A DNA stretch of 64,000 nt, from assembly GCF_046233715.1 (NCBI RefSeq), contig NZ_JBJNRJ010000002.1, forward strand, positions 1-64,000, written 5' to 3'. Shown one piece after another: positions 1 to 8,101 of this stretch. The notes beneath the pieces were generated by a model, which did no database searches, was not told where the DNA came from, and saw only the letters and a program-made list of their open reading frames with translations. The stretch comes from Trujillonella humicola (GTDB taxonomy: Bacteria > Actinomycetota > Actinomycetes > Mycobacteriales > Geodermatophilaceae). The position numbers and the translations under genes were made by a program. The first letter of the stretch is position 1; the number at the start of each line of letters is the position of its first letter.

Positions 1-167
<167 letters not shown>

Positions 168-197
168 GGTGGCCGGTGGTCGGTGGGCCGGCCGGGG

Positions 198-419
198 TCA
201 CTGGCCCCGGCCGGTCTCCTCCTGGAGCTCGTCGATCTTCATCGAGGCGTCGGCCTTGGTGATGTCGTCGGGCACCTCCTCGCCCGCCTGGCGGGCGAGG
301 GTGGTCAGGTAGCTCTTCTGCGCGCCGGTGGCCGGCTCGTCGCCGGTCACCCAGTCCTTCGGGTCCTTCTCCGCGGTCGGGTCACCGGGCTGGCCGCTGT
401 TCACCGTCGATTCGCTCAT
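198..419 (-). CDS. DUF3072 family small protein
   Basis: 73-residue acidic, hydrophilic protein. The core from about residue 26 to 71 (TGDEPATGAQKSYLTTLARQ followed by AGEEVPDDITKADAS and IDELQEETGRG) is the pattern I recognise as DUF3072, a family common in actinobacteria. It has no signal peptide or membrane segment. It starts 10 nt after the stop of the small Cys-protein gene on the same strand, so the two are probably co-transcribed. Function is unknown. The family resembles a helical fold with a K/T-A-x-A-S motif, which does not suggest catalysis. Confidence 0.8.
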   Translation of the reverse strand: MSESTVNSGQPGDPTAEKDPKDWVTGDEPATGAQKSYLTTLARQAGEEVPDDITKADASMKIDELQEETGRGQ

Positions 420-429
420 GTGTTCGATG

Positions 430-684
430 CTAGGCGCGGGTGAGCTCCTGCGCAGCGCGAGCCGAGGCGGCGGAGGCGGTGGCCGCGGCGGCGCGGGTGC
501 CGGCCTCGGCGACCCGGCGGCGGGCGTCCTCCCACCGCCGGCCGGTCCGGTAGACGTGGACGCTGCCGCAGGCGGGGCACTCGACGGCCATAGCCACGTG
601 CGTCGGGTGGTTCGTGACCGACCGGATGCGCCGGTCGGCGACGAGCTCGTCGGTCCGTGTGACGGGGCAGGTGATCAGCAACAT
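430..684 (-). CDS. Small hypothetical protein with CPxCG motif
   Basis: 84 residues from the ATG at 684. Residues 4-8 (ITCPV) and 34-40 (VECPACG) supply three cysteines in a zinc-ribbon-like arrangement, followed by VHVYRTGRRW and an Ala/Arg-rich helical tail. The frame stays open upstream, so a start further out is possible, but the divergent AraC gene begins at 766 and leaves little room. The protein may bind zinc. No family is recognised with confidence. It probably forms a two-gene unit with the DUF3072 gene. Confidence 0.6.
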   Translation of the reverse strand: MLLITCPVTRTDELVADRRIRSVTNHPTHVAMAVECPACGSVHVYRTGRRWEDARRRVAEAGTRAAAATASAASARAAQELTRA

Positions 685-755
685 GGGACGAGCCTGTCCC
701 GGCGCGGCCGCGGAGACGAGTGGCCGGAGTGACACGTATCGCGTCATTCCTGCCA

Positions 756-761
756 TAGTGT
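756..761 (+). promoter_or_regulatory. Candidate -10 (TAGTGT), near-leaderless AraC promoter
   Basis: TAGTGT fits the actinobacterial -10 TANNNT and lies 4 nt before the ATG at 766. There is no ribosome-binding site between them, so the transcript may be leaderless. A TGACAC about 20 nt upstream is a weak -35. Confidence 0.4.
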
Positions 762-765
762 CCGC

Positions 766-1773
766 ATGACCGACACGCAGCGGCCCGTCGTCGTCAGCGC
801 GATCGTGTCCGACCGCCTGGTCGGCGCCTTCGGGCTCGGGGTGGCCGCCGAGGTGTTCGGCTACGACCGCAGCTCCATGGGTCTGCCGCGGTTCGACTTC
901 GCCCTGGTCAGCGACCGGCCGGGCGTCGTCCGCACCGACACCGGGCTCCCCCTCACCGTCGAGCACGGCTTCGAGCGGCTGGCCGAGTCCGACGTCCTGC
1001 TGATGACCGCCTGGGAGGGCATGCACGACGTGCCGCCGGAGGCGCTGCTCGAGGCGTTGCGCGCCGCCCACGCCCGCGGCGCGATCATCGTCAGCCACTG
1101 CACCGGCGCGTTCGCCGTCGCCGCCGCGGGGCTGCTCGACGGCTGCCGGGCCACGACGCACTGGAAGTACGCCGGCGAGCTGGCCGCCCGCTACCCGGCC
1201 GTCGACGTCGACCCGGCGGTCCTCTACGTCGACTGCGGCCAGATCATCACCGGTGCCGGCACTGCCGCCGGCGTCGACGCGATGCTGCACCTGATCCGCC
1301 GGGAGTGGGGCCCGGCCGCGGCCAACGCGCTGGCCCGCGAGATGGTCGTCCCGCCGCACCGCGACGGCGGGCAGGCGCAGTTCATCGACGCGCCGGTCGC
1401 CGCCTGCGAGGACGACCGGCTCGGGGTCGTCCTCGAGTGGGCCCTCAACCACCTGGCCGAGGAGATCTCCGTCGAGACGCTGGCCCGCCGCGCCCTGATG
1501 AGCCCGCGCAGCTTCGCCCGCCGGTTCAAGGCGACCACCGGGACCACCCCGCACGCCTGGCTGCTCGGCCAGCGGCTGGCCGCAGCGGAGACGCTGCTGG
1601 AGGACAGCGACGCCTCGGTCGAGGAGATCGCCCGGCTGGTCGGGTTCGGCACGGCGGCCGGCTTCCGCGACCAGTTCGCCCGTCGCCGCGGGGTGTCCCC
1701 GCGCGCCTACCGGCAGACCTTCCGCACGGTCCGCACCAGGGACGGCGGGGTCGACGACGACGCGGCCGCCTGA
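766..1773 (+). CDS. AraC-family regulator with DJ-1/PfpI (GATase1) domain, FtrA-like
   Basis: 335 residues in two parts. Residues about 8-195 form a class I glutamine amidotransferase-like fold with a nucleophile elbow SHCTGAF (Cys112), and DCGQIITGAG follows near residue 152. Residues about 225-325 form a double helix-turn-helix AraC domain (SVETLARRALMSPRSFARRF and EEIARLVGFGTAAGFRDQF). The family regulates stress or catabolic genes, and the GATase1-like domain senses an unknown ligand and is not usually an amidotransferase. It is divergent from the small Cys-protein gene and convergent with the MFS gene. The ATG start is supported by the -10 just upstream. Confidence 0.9.
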   Translation: MTDTQRPVVVSAIVSDRLVGAFGLGVAAEVFGYDRSSMGLPRFDFALVSDRPGVVRTDTGLPLTVEHGFERLAESDVLLMTAWEGMHDVPPEALLEALRAAHARGAIIVSHCTGAFAVAAAGLLDGCRATTHWKYAGELAARYPAVDVDPAVLYVDCGQIITGAGTAAGVDAMLHLIRREWGPAAANALAREMVVPPHRDGGQAQFIDAPVAACEDDRLGVVLEWALNHLAEEISVETLARRALMSPRSFARRFKATTGTTPHAWLLGQRLAAAETLLEDSDASVEEIARLVGFGTAAGFRDQFARRRGVSPRAYRQTFRTVRTRDGGVDDDAAA

Positions 1774-1780
1774 GCGCCGA

Positions 1781-1794
1781 CCGGCCCGGGCCGG
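1781..1794. terminator. GC palindrome between convergent genes
   Basis: CCGGCCCGGGCCGG is a perfect 14-nt palindrome in the 22-nt gap between the AraC gene and the MFS gene, which end towards each other. It could end transcription from both sides, but there is no T-tract and the hairpin would be short. Confidence 0.35.
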
Positions 1795-1795
1795 C

Positions 1796-3985
1796 CTAGG
1801 GTCGCCCGTGCCCGGCGCCGACCGGCGGTGACGGGACCCGTGGGGACGGGGCCCGCGGCCCGGCCGTCCTCCGCGGCAGGCGCAGGGCCAGCAGCGCGGC
1901 GACCCGCGCCTCCACCACCGGGGACACCAGCGGGGTGCCACCGGCCCGCTCCGCCGGCCGCAGCAGCTCCCCGGGCACCACGACGTAGCGGTCGGGCGCG
2001 GCCTCGGCGCGATCGAGGAACGCGCGGCGCACCGCGGCCGGGTCGGCGTCGGCCGGTGCCTCGGTGACCGGTGCGTCGACCACGACGGTCAGGTCCGGCA
2101 GCAGGGTGCGGGTCGCCCACATCGACGTCCGCAGGATGCGGTCGGCGTCCAGCCCCTGGCCCGCGCCGTGGAAGGCCATCGAGGCGTCGACGTAGTGGGC
2201 GCTGAGGACCACCCGGTCGGCGGCGAGCGCGGGGCGGATGACGGTGGCCACGTGCTCGGCGCGGTCGGCGGCGGCCAGCAGCGCCGCGGTGTAGGCCTCC
2301 ACCCGCGGGCCCTCGACGTCGACCCGCACCTCACCGGCGATCCGGCCCGCGCCGGCCCGGCGCGGTGCGGGAGCGGACCCTCCCGTCCCGGAGCCGCCGG
2401 GCCGCGGCGGGTACAGCAGCCGGCCCACGCGCCGGCCGAGGTCGGTGTCGCTGGGCTCGGAGGTGACGACGACGGGGTACCCGCGGTCGCGCACCACCTC
2501 GGCGAGCGCATCGGTGTAGCGCCGGGTCAGCTCGCGGTCGGCGCCCTCGACGACGAGGAACAGCCCGGCCGAGCGGGGGGTGGCGGTGAGGATGTCCGAG
2601 CTGCCCCACAGCAGGCGCAGCAGGTCGCGGGAGCGTCCGCGGTGCCGGGGCGCCACCTGACGGGTCGCGTAGGTGCTCACCAGCAGGGCGACGGCGCTGC
2701 CGACGAGGAGGGTGAGGCCGGGGCCGGTGACGCTGAAGACCAGGTCGCCGAGCGCGAAGTCGTGCGAGCCCAGCGTGCCGGCCAGGCCAGGGCCGATCGC
2801 GACGGCGAGCAGCAGCACGATCCGCACGGAGGAGACGACGAAGGAGAACACCCGCCCGCGCAGCCGGTCCTCGACCTCGAGACCGATCAGGGTGTAGCCG
2901 ATGATCCAGCTCATCCCGGCGAACAGCCCCACGAGGAACGCCGCGGCCGTCGCGAGGACGAAGTCCTGCAGCAGGGACATCGCGAGCAGCGCCAGGCCGG
3001 CGAGGCCGATCGCGCGGGCGAACAGGGTGCGCCGAGGGACCGTCGGCAGGATCCGCGGGCCGACGAGCATGCCCAGCGCCAGCCCGGTGAAGACGGTGCC
3101 GAAGAGGATGCCGTAGCCGGCCGGCCCGGCCTGCAGCGTGGCGATGTAGAGCTGGGCGACGCCGATGACCAGGCCGCCGGCCCCGAAGGCCCCGACGGTG
3201 CCGATGTACAGCGCCCGCATGGTGGGCTGGCCGCGCAGGAACGAGATCCCCTCGGCGACCAGCGAGAAGACGTTCGTGGCCGTGCTGCGTTCGGCCGCCC
3301 TCCCGGGTATGAGGTGGCGGGACAGGAAGATCGTCGCAGCGGTCACCCCGTAGGTCAGCGCGTCGACGACCAGCGCGATCACGATCGCCGAGCGCTCCGC
3401 GCCCGGGCCGCCGGAGACGGCCCGGGTCAGCGTGGACAGCAGCGCGAACAGCAGCGCGGCGATCGGGACGGCGCCGTAGATCGAGAACTGCACGAGCTGG
3501 TTGGCCACGGCCAGCCGTTCCCGCGGCACGATCGCCACCTGCATGGCCTGCTTGGCCGGGTTGGTGAACAGCCCCACCGCCTCGACCAGGAACTGGGCGA
3601 CGTACAGCCAGGTCAGCTGGTAGGTGAAGGCGATCGACAGGTACAGCGAGAGCGCGAGCAGGTCGCCGACGACCGCGGTGACCCGGCGGTCGAGCTTGTC
3701 GGCGAGCGCCCCGGCCAGCGGCGCGAGGAGCAGGTCGGGCAGCAAGCGGACGAGGATGACGCCGGAGATGGCCGCGCCCTGGACCGCCATCGACTCCTCG
3801 CGGGTGAGCTGCGCGGCCATCGCGGTCGTGGCGAGCAGGCCCAGCCAGTCGCCCAGGCTGGAGACGGTGATCGCCAGCCACAGCCGGCGGAAGACCGGGA
3901 TGTGCAGCAGCACCCGGAGCGCGCTGTCGGGCGCCGCGCCGGCCGGGCCCCGGGGGAGGCCCGCGTTCGCGTGCTCCTCGGTCAC
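1796..3985 (-). CDS. MFS transporter fused to a degenerate thymidylate-kinase-like domain
   Basis: 729 residues from GTG at 3985. Residues about 30-445 carry about 12 hydrophobic segments with the MFS loop LADKLDRRVT near residue 94. Residues 473-690 resemble dTMP kinase in order: a beta-strand LFLVVEG, a central VVLSAHYVDASMAFHGAGQG followed by LDADRI, and PDLTVVVDAP. The P-loop GxDGxGKST is replaced by GADRELTRR (about 481-489), so the domain should not bind ATP in the usual way. Such fusions are known in actinobacteria (a Streptomyces relative is SCO3542). Substrate unknown. A nucleotide-related or regulatory role is possible. The C-terminal tail is Pro/Arg-rich. A TACCCT at 4027-4022 is a candidate -10. 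Confidence 0.85.
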   Translation of the reverse strand: MTEEHANAGLPRGPAGAAPDSALRVLLHIPVFRRLWLAITVSSLGDWLGLLATTAMAAQLTREESMAVQGAAISGVILVRLLPDLLLAPLAGALADKLDRRVTAVVGDLLALSLYLSIAFTYQLTWLYVAQFLVEAVGLFTNPAKQAMQVAIVPRERLAVANQLVQFSIYGAVPIAALLFALLSTLTRAVSGGPGAERSAIVIALVVDALTYGVTAATIFLSRHLIPGRAAERSTATNVFSLVAEGISFLRGQPTMRALYIGTVGAFGAGGLVIGVAQLYIATLQAGPAGYGILFGTVFTGLALGMLVGPRILPTVPRRTLFARAIGLAGLALLAMSLLQDFVLATAAAFLVGLFAGMSWIIGYTLIGLEVEDRLRGRVFSFVVSSVRIVLLLAVAIGPGLAGTLGSHDFALGDLVFSVTGPGLTLLVGSAVALLVSTYATRQVAPRHRGRSRDLLRLLWGSSDILTATPRSAGLFLVVEGADRELTRRYTDALAEVVRDRGYPVVVTSEPSDTDLGRRVGRLLYPPRPGGSGTGGSAPAPRRAGAGRIAGEVRVDVEGPRVEAYTAALLAAADRAEHVATVIRPALAADRVVLSAHYVDASMAFHGAGQGLDADRILRTSMWATRTLLPDLTVVVDAPVTEAPADADPAAVRRAFLDRAEAAPDRYVVVPGELLRPAERAGGTPLVSPVVEARVAALLALRLPRRTAGPRAPSPRVPSPPVGAGHGRP

Positions 3986-4044
3986 TGCTGTCGCCGTTCG
4001 TCCGCCGGTCGGTTGGCGGCGAGGGTAGTGCCGGGCCCACCGTC

Positions 4045-4911
4045 TCAGGGGGCCTGTGGCTCCGCGGGGGCCGATCCGGCCGGGAATCCACCCGGACGGC
4101 GGACGTGGAGCACCAGCGGCAGGGGGCTGGCCGGGTGCGGGGCGACCATGCCGAGGTCCATCCGGGCCTCGGCCAGCCGCCGCAGCTCGGCGAACGCCGG
4201 CGCACCGATCAGCGCGGTGAGCTCCGCGGCGTAGGTGAGCACCATCGGCTCGGGCGAGACGTGCGCGGCCGGGGAGCCGGTGCACCACCAGTGCAGGTCG
4301 GCCCCGCCGGGCCCCCAGCCGCGGCGGTCGAACTCGCCCAGGGTGGTCACCACCACCCGGGTGCCGTCCGGGCGGTCGACGACCTCCTGCTCCCGGCGCA
4401 CCGGCAGCTGCCAGCAGACGTCGGGCTTGGTGGTGAGCGGGTGCAGGTCCTCGCGCAGGGCCATCCGGTGCAGCGCGCAGCCGGCTCCTCCGGGGAAGCC
4501 GGGCCGGTTGAGGAACACGCAGGCACCGTCGACCAGGCGGGTGCGCAGCGAGCGGGCGCCGTCCTCGGCGTCGTCGTCGGCGTCGTCGGCGTCCCGCTCG
4601 GTCCAGGCGCCGCGTCCCACCGGCGCGAGCTGCCAGTCCTCGTCGGTGAGCTCGGCGACCGCTGCCGTCACCCGCAGCAGGTCGTCCTCCTCGCTGAAGA
4701 AGGCACCGTGGCTGCAGCAGCCGTCGTCGGCGCGCCCCTCGACGACCCCGGCGCACCCGCGCCCGAACACGCAGGTCCAGGCCGACGTGAGCCAGGTCAG
4801 GTCGGCGCGGACCACCCGGCCGGGATCGGCGGGGTCGGGGAACTCCAGCCACTCGCGGGCGAAGTCCGGGTCCACCTCGCGGAGGACCTCGGGCGGGTCG
4901 TCGGTCGGCAC
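4045..4911 (-). CDS. Cys-rich conserved protein (UPF0153/YkgJ- or DUF3109-like metal-site pattern)
   Basis: 288 residues from GTG at 4911. Cysteines cluster as C47-x5-C53-x11-CC65/66-SHG, then C131-VFLNRPGF, C145-ALHR and KPDVC166. This spacing resembles Fe/Zn-binding UPF0153-type proteins (CaIH and KP..C motifs), which is family knowledge and not proof. An acidic stretch at 106-118 is low complexity. There are no membrane segments. A TACCCT 6 nt before the GTG suggests a leaderless mRNA and fixes the start. It is divergent from the Ppx/GppA gene (75 nt apart) and upstream of the MFS gene on the same strand (59-nt gap). Role unknown. Confidence 0.75.
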   Translation of the reverse strand: MPTDDPPEVLREVDPDFAREWLEFPDPADPGRVVRADLTWLTSAWTCVFGRGCAGVVEGRADDGCCSHGAFFSEEDDLLRVTAAVAELTDEDWQLAPVGRGAWTERDADDADDDAEDGARSLRTRLVDGACVFLNRPGFPGGAGCALHRMALREDLHPLTTKPDVCWQLPVRREQEVVDRPDGTRVVVTTLGEFDRRGWGPGGADLHWWCTGSPAAHVSPEPMVLTYAAELTALIGAPAFAELRRLAEARMDLGMVAPHPASPLPLVLHVRRPGGFPAGSAPAEPQAP

Positions 4912-4917
4912 CGCCCC

Positions 4918-4923
4918 AGGGTA
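4918..4923 (-). promoter_or_regulatory. -10 TACCCT of the Cys-rich gene (leaderless)
   Basis: Read on the minus strand, TACCCT lies 6 nt before the GTG at 4911 with no ribosome-binding site between. This is the spacing expected when transcription starts on the start codon. Confidence 0.55.
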
Positions 4924-4927
4924 GGGA

Positions 4928-4948
4928 GGGCACCGGCGCGCGGTGCCC
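4928..4948. promoter_or_regulatory. Inverted repeat in divergent promoter region
   Basis: GGGCACCG and CGGTGCCC (8-bp arms, 5-nt spacer GCGCG) lie between the divergent Cys-rich and Ppx/GppA genes, upstream of both candidate -10 boxes. The position suits an operator. The binding protein is unknown. Confidence 0.4.
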
Positions 4949-4974
4949 GTGCAGCCGCCCCGGCCGGCGCCCGG

Positions 4975-4980
4975 CAGACT
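4975..4980 (+). promoter_or_regulatory. -10-like CAGACT of the Ppx/GppA gene (leaderless)
   Basis: CAGACT (one mismatch to TANNNT) sits 6 nt upstream of the ATG at 4987, again without a ribosome-binding site. Confidence 0.45.
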
Positions 4981-4986
4981 GACCGC

Positions 4987-5931
4987 ATGCGGCTCGGGGT
5001 GCTGGACGTCGGCTCGAACACCGTCCACCTCCTCGTGGTCGACGCCCACCGGGGCGGCCACCCCACCCCGACCCACGACGACCGCTGGCTGCTGCGCCTG
5101 GCCGAGCACGTCGGCGACGACGACATGCTGTCGAAGGCGGGGGAGAAGGCCCTGGTCCGGGCCGTGCGCAAGGCCTGCGAGCGGGCCGAGAAGCTCGGCT
5201 GCGAGGAGCTGCTCGGCCTGGTCACCTCCGCCATCCGGGAGGCCCGCAACGGCCTGGAGGTGCTCGATCGCGTGCGCGCGGAGACGGGCGTGGACCTGCA
5301 GGTGACCAGCGGGGAGGACGAGGCCCGGCTGACGTTCCTCGCCGTCCGCCGGTGGTACGGCTGGAGCGCCGGCCGTCTCCTGGTGCTCGACATCGGTGGC
5401 GGATCGCTGGAGCTGGCGGCCGGCATCGACGAGGACCCGGAGGTCGCGCTCTCCCTGCCCCTGGGCGCCGGGCGGATGACCCGGCGCTTCCTGCCTGCGG
5501 CCGCGTGCGGCGGACGGCCCGACCTGGCCGCTCTGCAGGAGCTCGAGGAGCACGCCGCGGACCTGCTGGCCCCGGCGGCCAAGAAGCTGCGGGCGGTCGG
5601 TCCGCCCGACCTCGTGGCCGCGACCAGCAAGACCTTCCGGACCCTGGCCCGGCTGACCGGCGCGGCGCCCTACTCCGCCGGGCTGCGGATGCCGCGGGAG
5701 CTGACCGCCGACGGGCTGGGGCAGCTGCTCGGCTTCGTCTCGCGCATCGAGAGCTCCGCCCTGGCCGAGCTGCAGGGCGTCTCGCCGGACCGCGCGCACC
5801 AGGTGCCCGCCGGCGCCGTGGTGGCGCACGCCGCGATGCGTGCCCTGGACGTACCGTTCGTCCGCATCTGTCCGTGGGCCCTGCGGGAGGGCGTCATCCT
5901 CCGGCGGCTGGACTCCCTGGGAGGCCTGTGA
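4987..5931 (+). CDS. Ppx/GppA family exopolyphosphatase / pppGpp phosphatase
   Basis: 314 residues, a single ASKHA-fold ATPase-like unit. Phosphate-1 motif DVGSNTVHLL at 7-16, phosphate-2 DIGGGSLEL at 135-143 and the acidic SGEDEA at 108-113 that carries the usual catalytic Glu are all present. Length matches short actinobacterial forms such as M. tuberculosis Ppx1 (Rv0496), which lacks the C-terminal HD domain. The family removes terminal phosphate from polyphosphate and/or pppGpp. The stop overlaps the next start (TGATG), so the membrane-protein gene behind it is translationally coupled. Which substrate is used cannot be read from sequence. Confidence 0.92.
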   Translation: MRLGVLDVGSNTVHLLVVDAHRGGHPTPTHDDRWLLRLAEHVGDDDMLSKAGEKALVRAVRKACERAEKLGCEELLGLVTSAIREARNGLEVLDRVRAETGVDLQVTSGEDEARLTFLAVRRWYGWSAGRLLVLDIGGGSLELAAGIDEDPEVALSLPLGAGRMTRRFLPAAACGGRPDLAALQELEEHAADLLAPAAKKLRAVGPPDLVAATSKTFRTLARLTGAAPYSAGLRMPRELTADGLGQLLGFVSRIESSALAELQGVSPDRAHQVPAGAVVAHAAMRALDVPFVRICPWALREGVILRRLDSLGGL

Positions 5932-6698
5932 TGTCCGACCCGCGCCGGGACCCCGAGACAGGGGGCCGCTCGCTGGCCGACATCCTGCGCGAGGCCGGGG
6001 TCGAGTCGCCCAAGACCGGTCGGCGCCGGCGCGGCGAGACCGGCGAGGAACCGGTGGTCCGTCAGCGCGGGTCGCGCGGCAGCGGGGACACCGGCCGCGT
6101 CGCGGACGGCCCGGCCTACGGCCGCCGGGCCGGGGACACCGGCGCGACCCCGCCGGTCGCGCCCGCCGACCCGGTGAAGGCCCGGGTCCGGGCGCCCGCC
6201 GACCCGCTCGCCCGCCGCCCGGCCGCCGACCCCGCCACGGCCGTGGGGCGCGGCCCGGACGGGGGGCCCACCACGGCCGCGATCCCGGGCCTGCGGCCCT
6301 CCCGCAAGCCGGGCGTGCCCGGTGTGGCCGCGTCCGGGAACGCCGGCCCCTCCACCGGGCCCTCGACCGGGCCCATCCCGGTGGTGGGCGACGACCCTCC
6401 CCTGATCGAGGACGAGCCCACCGGCGGCGCGCTGGCCTGGCTGCGCTTCGCCGGCGAGCTGGTGGTCGCGCTGGCCGCGGGAGTGGGGATCTACCTGCTG
6501 TTCACCGTGCTGTGGGAGCAGCTGCCGCGGATCACCGTGGTCATCGCCCCGCTGGCCGTCACGGCGCTCGTCGGCGCGGTGGGTGCGTGGCGGCACCGCT
6601 TCGGCGGGGAGGGGCTGGGGTTGCGGCTGATCGTCGTCCTCGTCTTCGCCGGCACCCTGCTCACCGTCGCGCCGGCCGCCTCCCTCCTCGGTACCTGA
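5931..6698 (+). CDS. Membrane protein with long disordered N-terminus
   Basis: 255 residues. Residues 1-165 are polar, Pro/Gly/Arg-rich and probably disordered, beginning MSDPRRDPETGGRSLADIL and including a repeated GPSTGPSTGP. Residues about 172-195, 205-222 and 233-250 are three hydrophobic segments at the C-terminus, including WLRFAGELVVALAAGVGIYLL. Its ATG overlaps the Ppx/GppA stop by one base. The pairing of Ppx/GppA with a membrane protein of this kind is common in actinobacteria. Function unknown. The tail could tether or regulate a cytoplasmic partner. Confidence 0.8.
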   Translation: MSDPRRDPETGGRSLADILREAGVESPKTGRRRRGETGEEPVVRQRGSRGSGDTGRVADGPAYGRRAGDTGATPPVAPADPVKARVRAPADPLARRPAADPATAVGRGPDGGPTTAAIPGLRPSRKPGVPGVAASGNAGPSTGPSTGPIPVVGDDPPLIEDEPTGGALAWLRFAGELVVALAAGVGIYLLFTVLWEQLPRITVVIAPLAVTALVGAVGAWRHRFGGEGLGLRLIVVLVFAGTLLTVAPAASLLGT

Positions 6699-6700
6699 CG

Positions 6701-6760
6701 GAGGGCCCCGCCCCCCCAGCGCTCGCACGCTCGCGGCGGGCCCCCGCAGCCGGGCCCTGG
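6701..6760 (-). repeat. GCGAGC two-hairpin intergenic element, copy D
   Basis: Read on the minus strand this shows GGGCCCGCC, the loop GCGAGCGTGCGAGCG, then GGCGGGGCCC, so the arms pair around a 20-nt loop. It shares the core CCGCCGCGAGCGTGCGAGCG with the element at 63280-63334. It fills the gap between the convergent membrane-protein and PfpI genes, where it could end transcription. Related copies lie at 17365-17423 and 33703-33760. Confidence 0.65.
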
Positions 6761-6763
6761 ACG

Positions 6764-7339
6764 TCAGTTCCCGTCCGTGTCGGTTCCCTCCTCCGTCCCG
6801 GCCTTCGCGAAGACCTCCACGACGGCGGCGCCGAAGGCCTCGAGGTCGTCGGGCTTGCGGCTGGTCACCAGGGCGCCGTCGACGACGACCTCCTCGTCGA
6901 CCCACGTCGCGCCGGCGTTGCGCAGGTCGGTCCGCAGCGACGGCCACGAGGTCATCCGGCGGCCCCGGACGACGTCGGCCTCCACCAGCACCCACGGCGC
7001 GTGGCAGATCGCCGCCACCGGCTTGCCGGCGTCGAAGAACGCCTTCACGAAGGCCACGGCGTCGGCGTCGGCGCGTACGAAGTCGCCGTTGATCACCCCG
7101 CCGGGCAGCACGAGGGCGGCGTAGTCGTCGGGGTCGGCGTCGGCCACGGTGGTGTCGACGTCCTTCTGGTCCCCCTTGTCGATGTGGTCGTAGGCGGTGA
7201 TCCGGCCGGACTCCAGCGAGACCAGCTCCGGCTGGGCCCCGGCCTCCTCGAGGGTCTGCCACGGCCGGTCCAGCTCGACCTGCTCGACGCCGTCGGTCGC
7301 CAGCACCGCGACCCTCATCCCGCTCAGCTCGTTCGCCAT
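6764..7339 (-). CDS. PfpI/DJ-1 family protein (YhbO/general stress 18-like)
   Basis: 191 residues covering one complete DJ-1/PfpI domain: start strand MRVAVLATDGVEQVEL at 8-23, LVLPGGVINGDFVRAD at 77-92, and the nucleophile elbow AAICHAPWVL with Cys112-His113. Family members act as deglycases, chaperones or proteases in carbonyl and oxidative stress, and the exact activity of this one is not deducible. The Glu at about 20 and the Cys-His pair are the expected active-site set. It is transcribed towards the preceding membrane-protein gene and divergent from the PRODH-like gene. Confidence 0.88.
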   Translation of the reverse strand: MANELSGMRVAVLATDGVEQVELDRPWQTLEEAGAQPELVSLESGRITAYDHIDKGDQKDVDTTVADADPDDYAALVLPGGVINGDFVRADADAVAFVKAFFDAGKPVAAICHAPWVLVEADVVRGRRMTSWPSLRTDLRNAGATWVDEEVVVDGALVTSRKPDDLEAFGAAVVEVFAKAGTEEGTDTDGN

Positions 7340-7401
7340 GGGGCGGCGGCTACCCCGGCACCGGAGGCGGCACACCCCGGGCCGTCCGCCCTGGTCACCA
7401 C

Positions 7402-7407
7402 TACCGT
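7402..7407 (+). promoter_or_regulatory. -10 TACCGT of PRODH-like/proC unit (leaderless)
   Basis: TACCGT ends 7 nt before the GTG at 7415. No ribosome-binding site lies between, so the mRNA probably begins at the GTG. Confidence 0.5.
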
Positions 7408-7414
7408 TCGGGCC

Positions 7415-8101
7415 GTGCGCGCCCCCTGGCAGGACCTCGTCCGCCGAACCGGACGGCGGCCGGCCCCGGCCGCGGCCGGCCCGGCCGGCGCGGTGCGGAC
7501 GGCGGCCGGCCTCGTCGCCGCCGGCCACCCCGTGGCGCTCGATCCCGTGCCCGGCGCCGGGACGCCGGAGCAGCTGGCCGCCCTGGTCGAGGAGGTCGCG
7601 GCGGCCGGTCTCGCGGCGTCCTGCCGCCTCGTCGTGCCGCTCGGCGACCTCCCCGACGCCGCCGTCGCCGGGCTGGCCGAGCGGGCCCGGGCCGCGGGGG
7701 TGGGGGTGGACCTCGCCGGTCCGCCCGACCGGGTGCGGGCGCTCGCCCCGCGGCTGCCCGGCGCCGGTGCGGTGGTGGCCGCGGCGAGCCCGGGGGCGGA
7801 GGAGGCGTGCCGTGCGCTGGCCGGCGGCCGGGTGCGCCTGGTCGCCGGGCGGACGCGGGCCGCCGACCTGGCGTTCGTGCGCTGCCTCAACGTCCTGATG
7901 GCGTCGGGCGGGCACACCGGGGTCGGCGCGGGCGACCGGCGGCTGCTGGCGATCGCCGGCGAGCGCGCGGCCTGGAACCAGCGGGATCGGGAGACCTGGG
8001 AGTACGTGATGGAGCAGGGAGTGCAGGTGGACGAGCAGCGCAGGCTGCTGGCCGGAGGTTCCACGGTGCGCGTGGTGCTGCGCTGGGGGGCCGGCCGATG
8101 A
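7415..8101 (+). CDS. Truncated, diverged proline-dehydrogenase-like protein
   Basis: 228 residues from GTG at 7415, against about 300 for actinobacterial proline dehydrogenase (PRODH). The C-terminal half keeps the family layout: GRVRLVAG, FVRCLNVLMASGG, RLLAIAGERA, TWEYVMEQGVQVDEQRRLL, TVRVV. Expected functional parts are missing: the lysine of RL(C/V)KGAY is Ala here (RLVAGRT), and the terminal YVPYGxxWYGYxxRR that helps bind FAD and proline is absent, the chain ending VLRWGAGR. I infer a non-catalytic or repurposed relative. It overlaps proC by 4 nt, so it stays coupled to proline metabolism. Confidence 0.7.
   Translation: MRAPWQDLVRRTGRRPAPAAAGPAGAVRTAAGLVAAGHPVALDPVPGAGTPEQLAALVEEVAAAGLAASCRLVVPLGDLPDAAVAGLAERARAAGVGVDLAGPPDRVRALAPRLPGAGAVVAAASPGAEEACRALAGGRVRLVAGRTRAADLAFVRCLNVLMASGGHTGVGAGDRRLLAIAGERAAWNQRDRETWEYVMEQGVQVDEQRRLLAGGSTVRVVLRWGAGR

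Noticed and set aside
2168..4234. A 688-residue plus-strand frame opposite the MFS gene
   Set aside because: No domain, highly charged shadow composition. The minus strand has clear membrane and kinase-like motifs.
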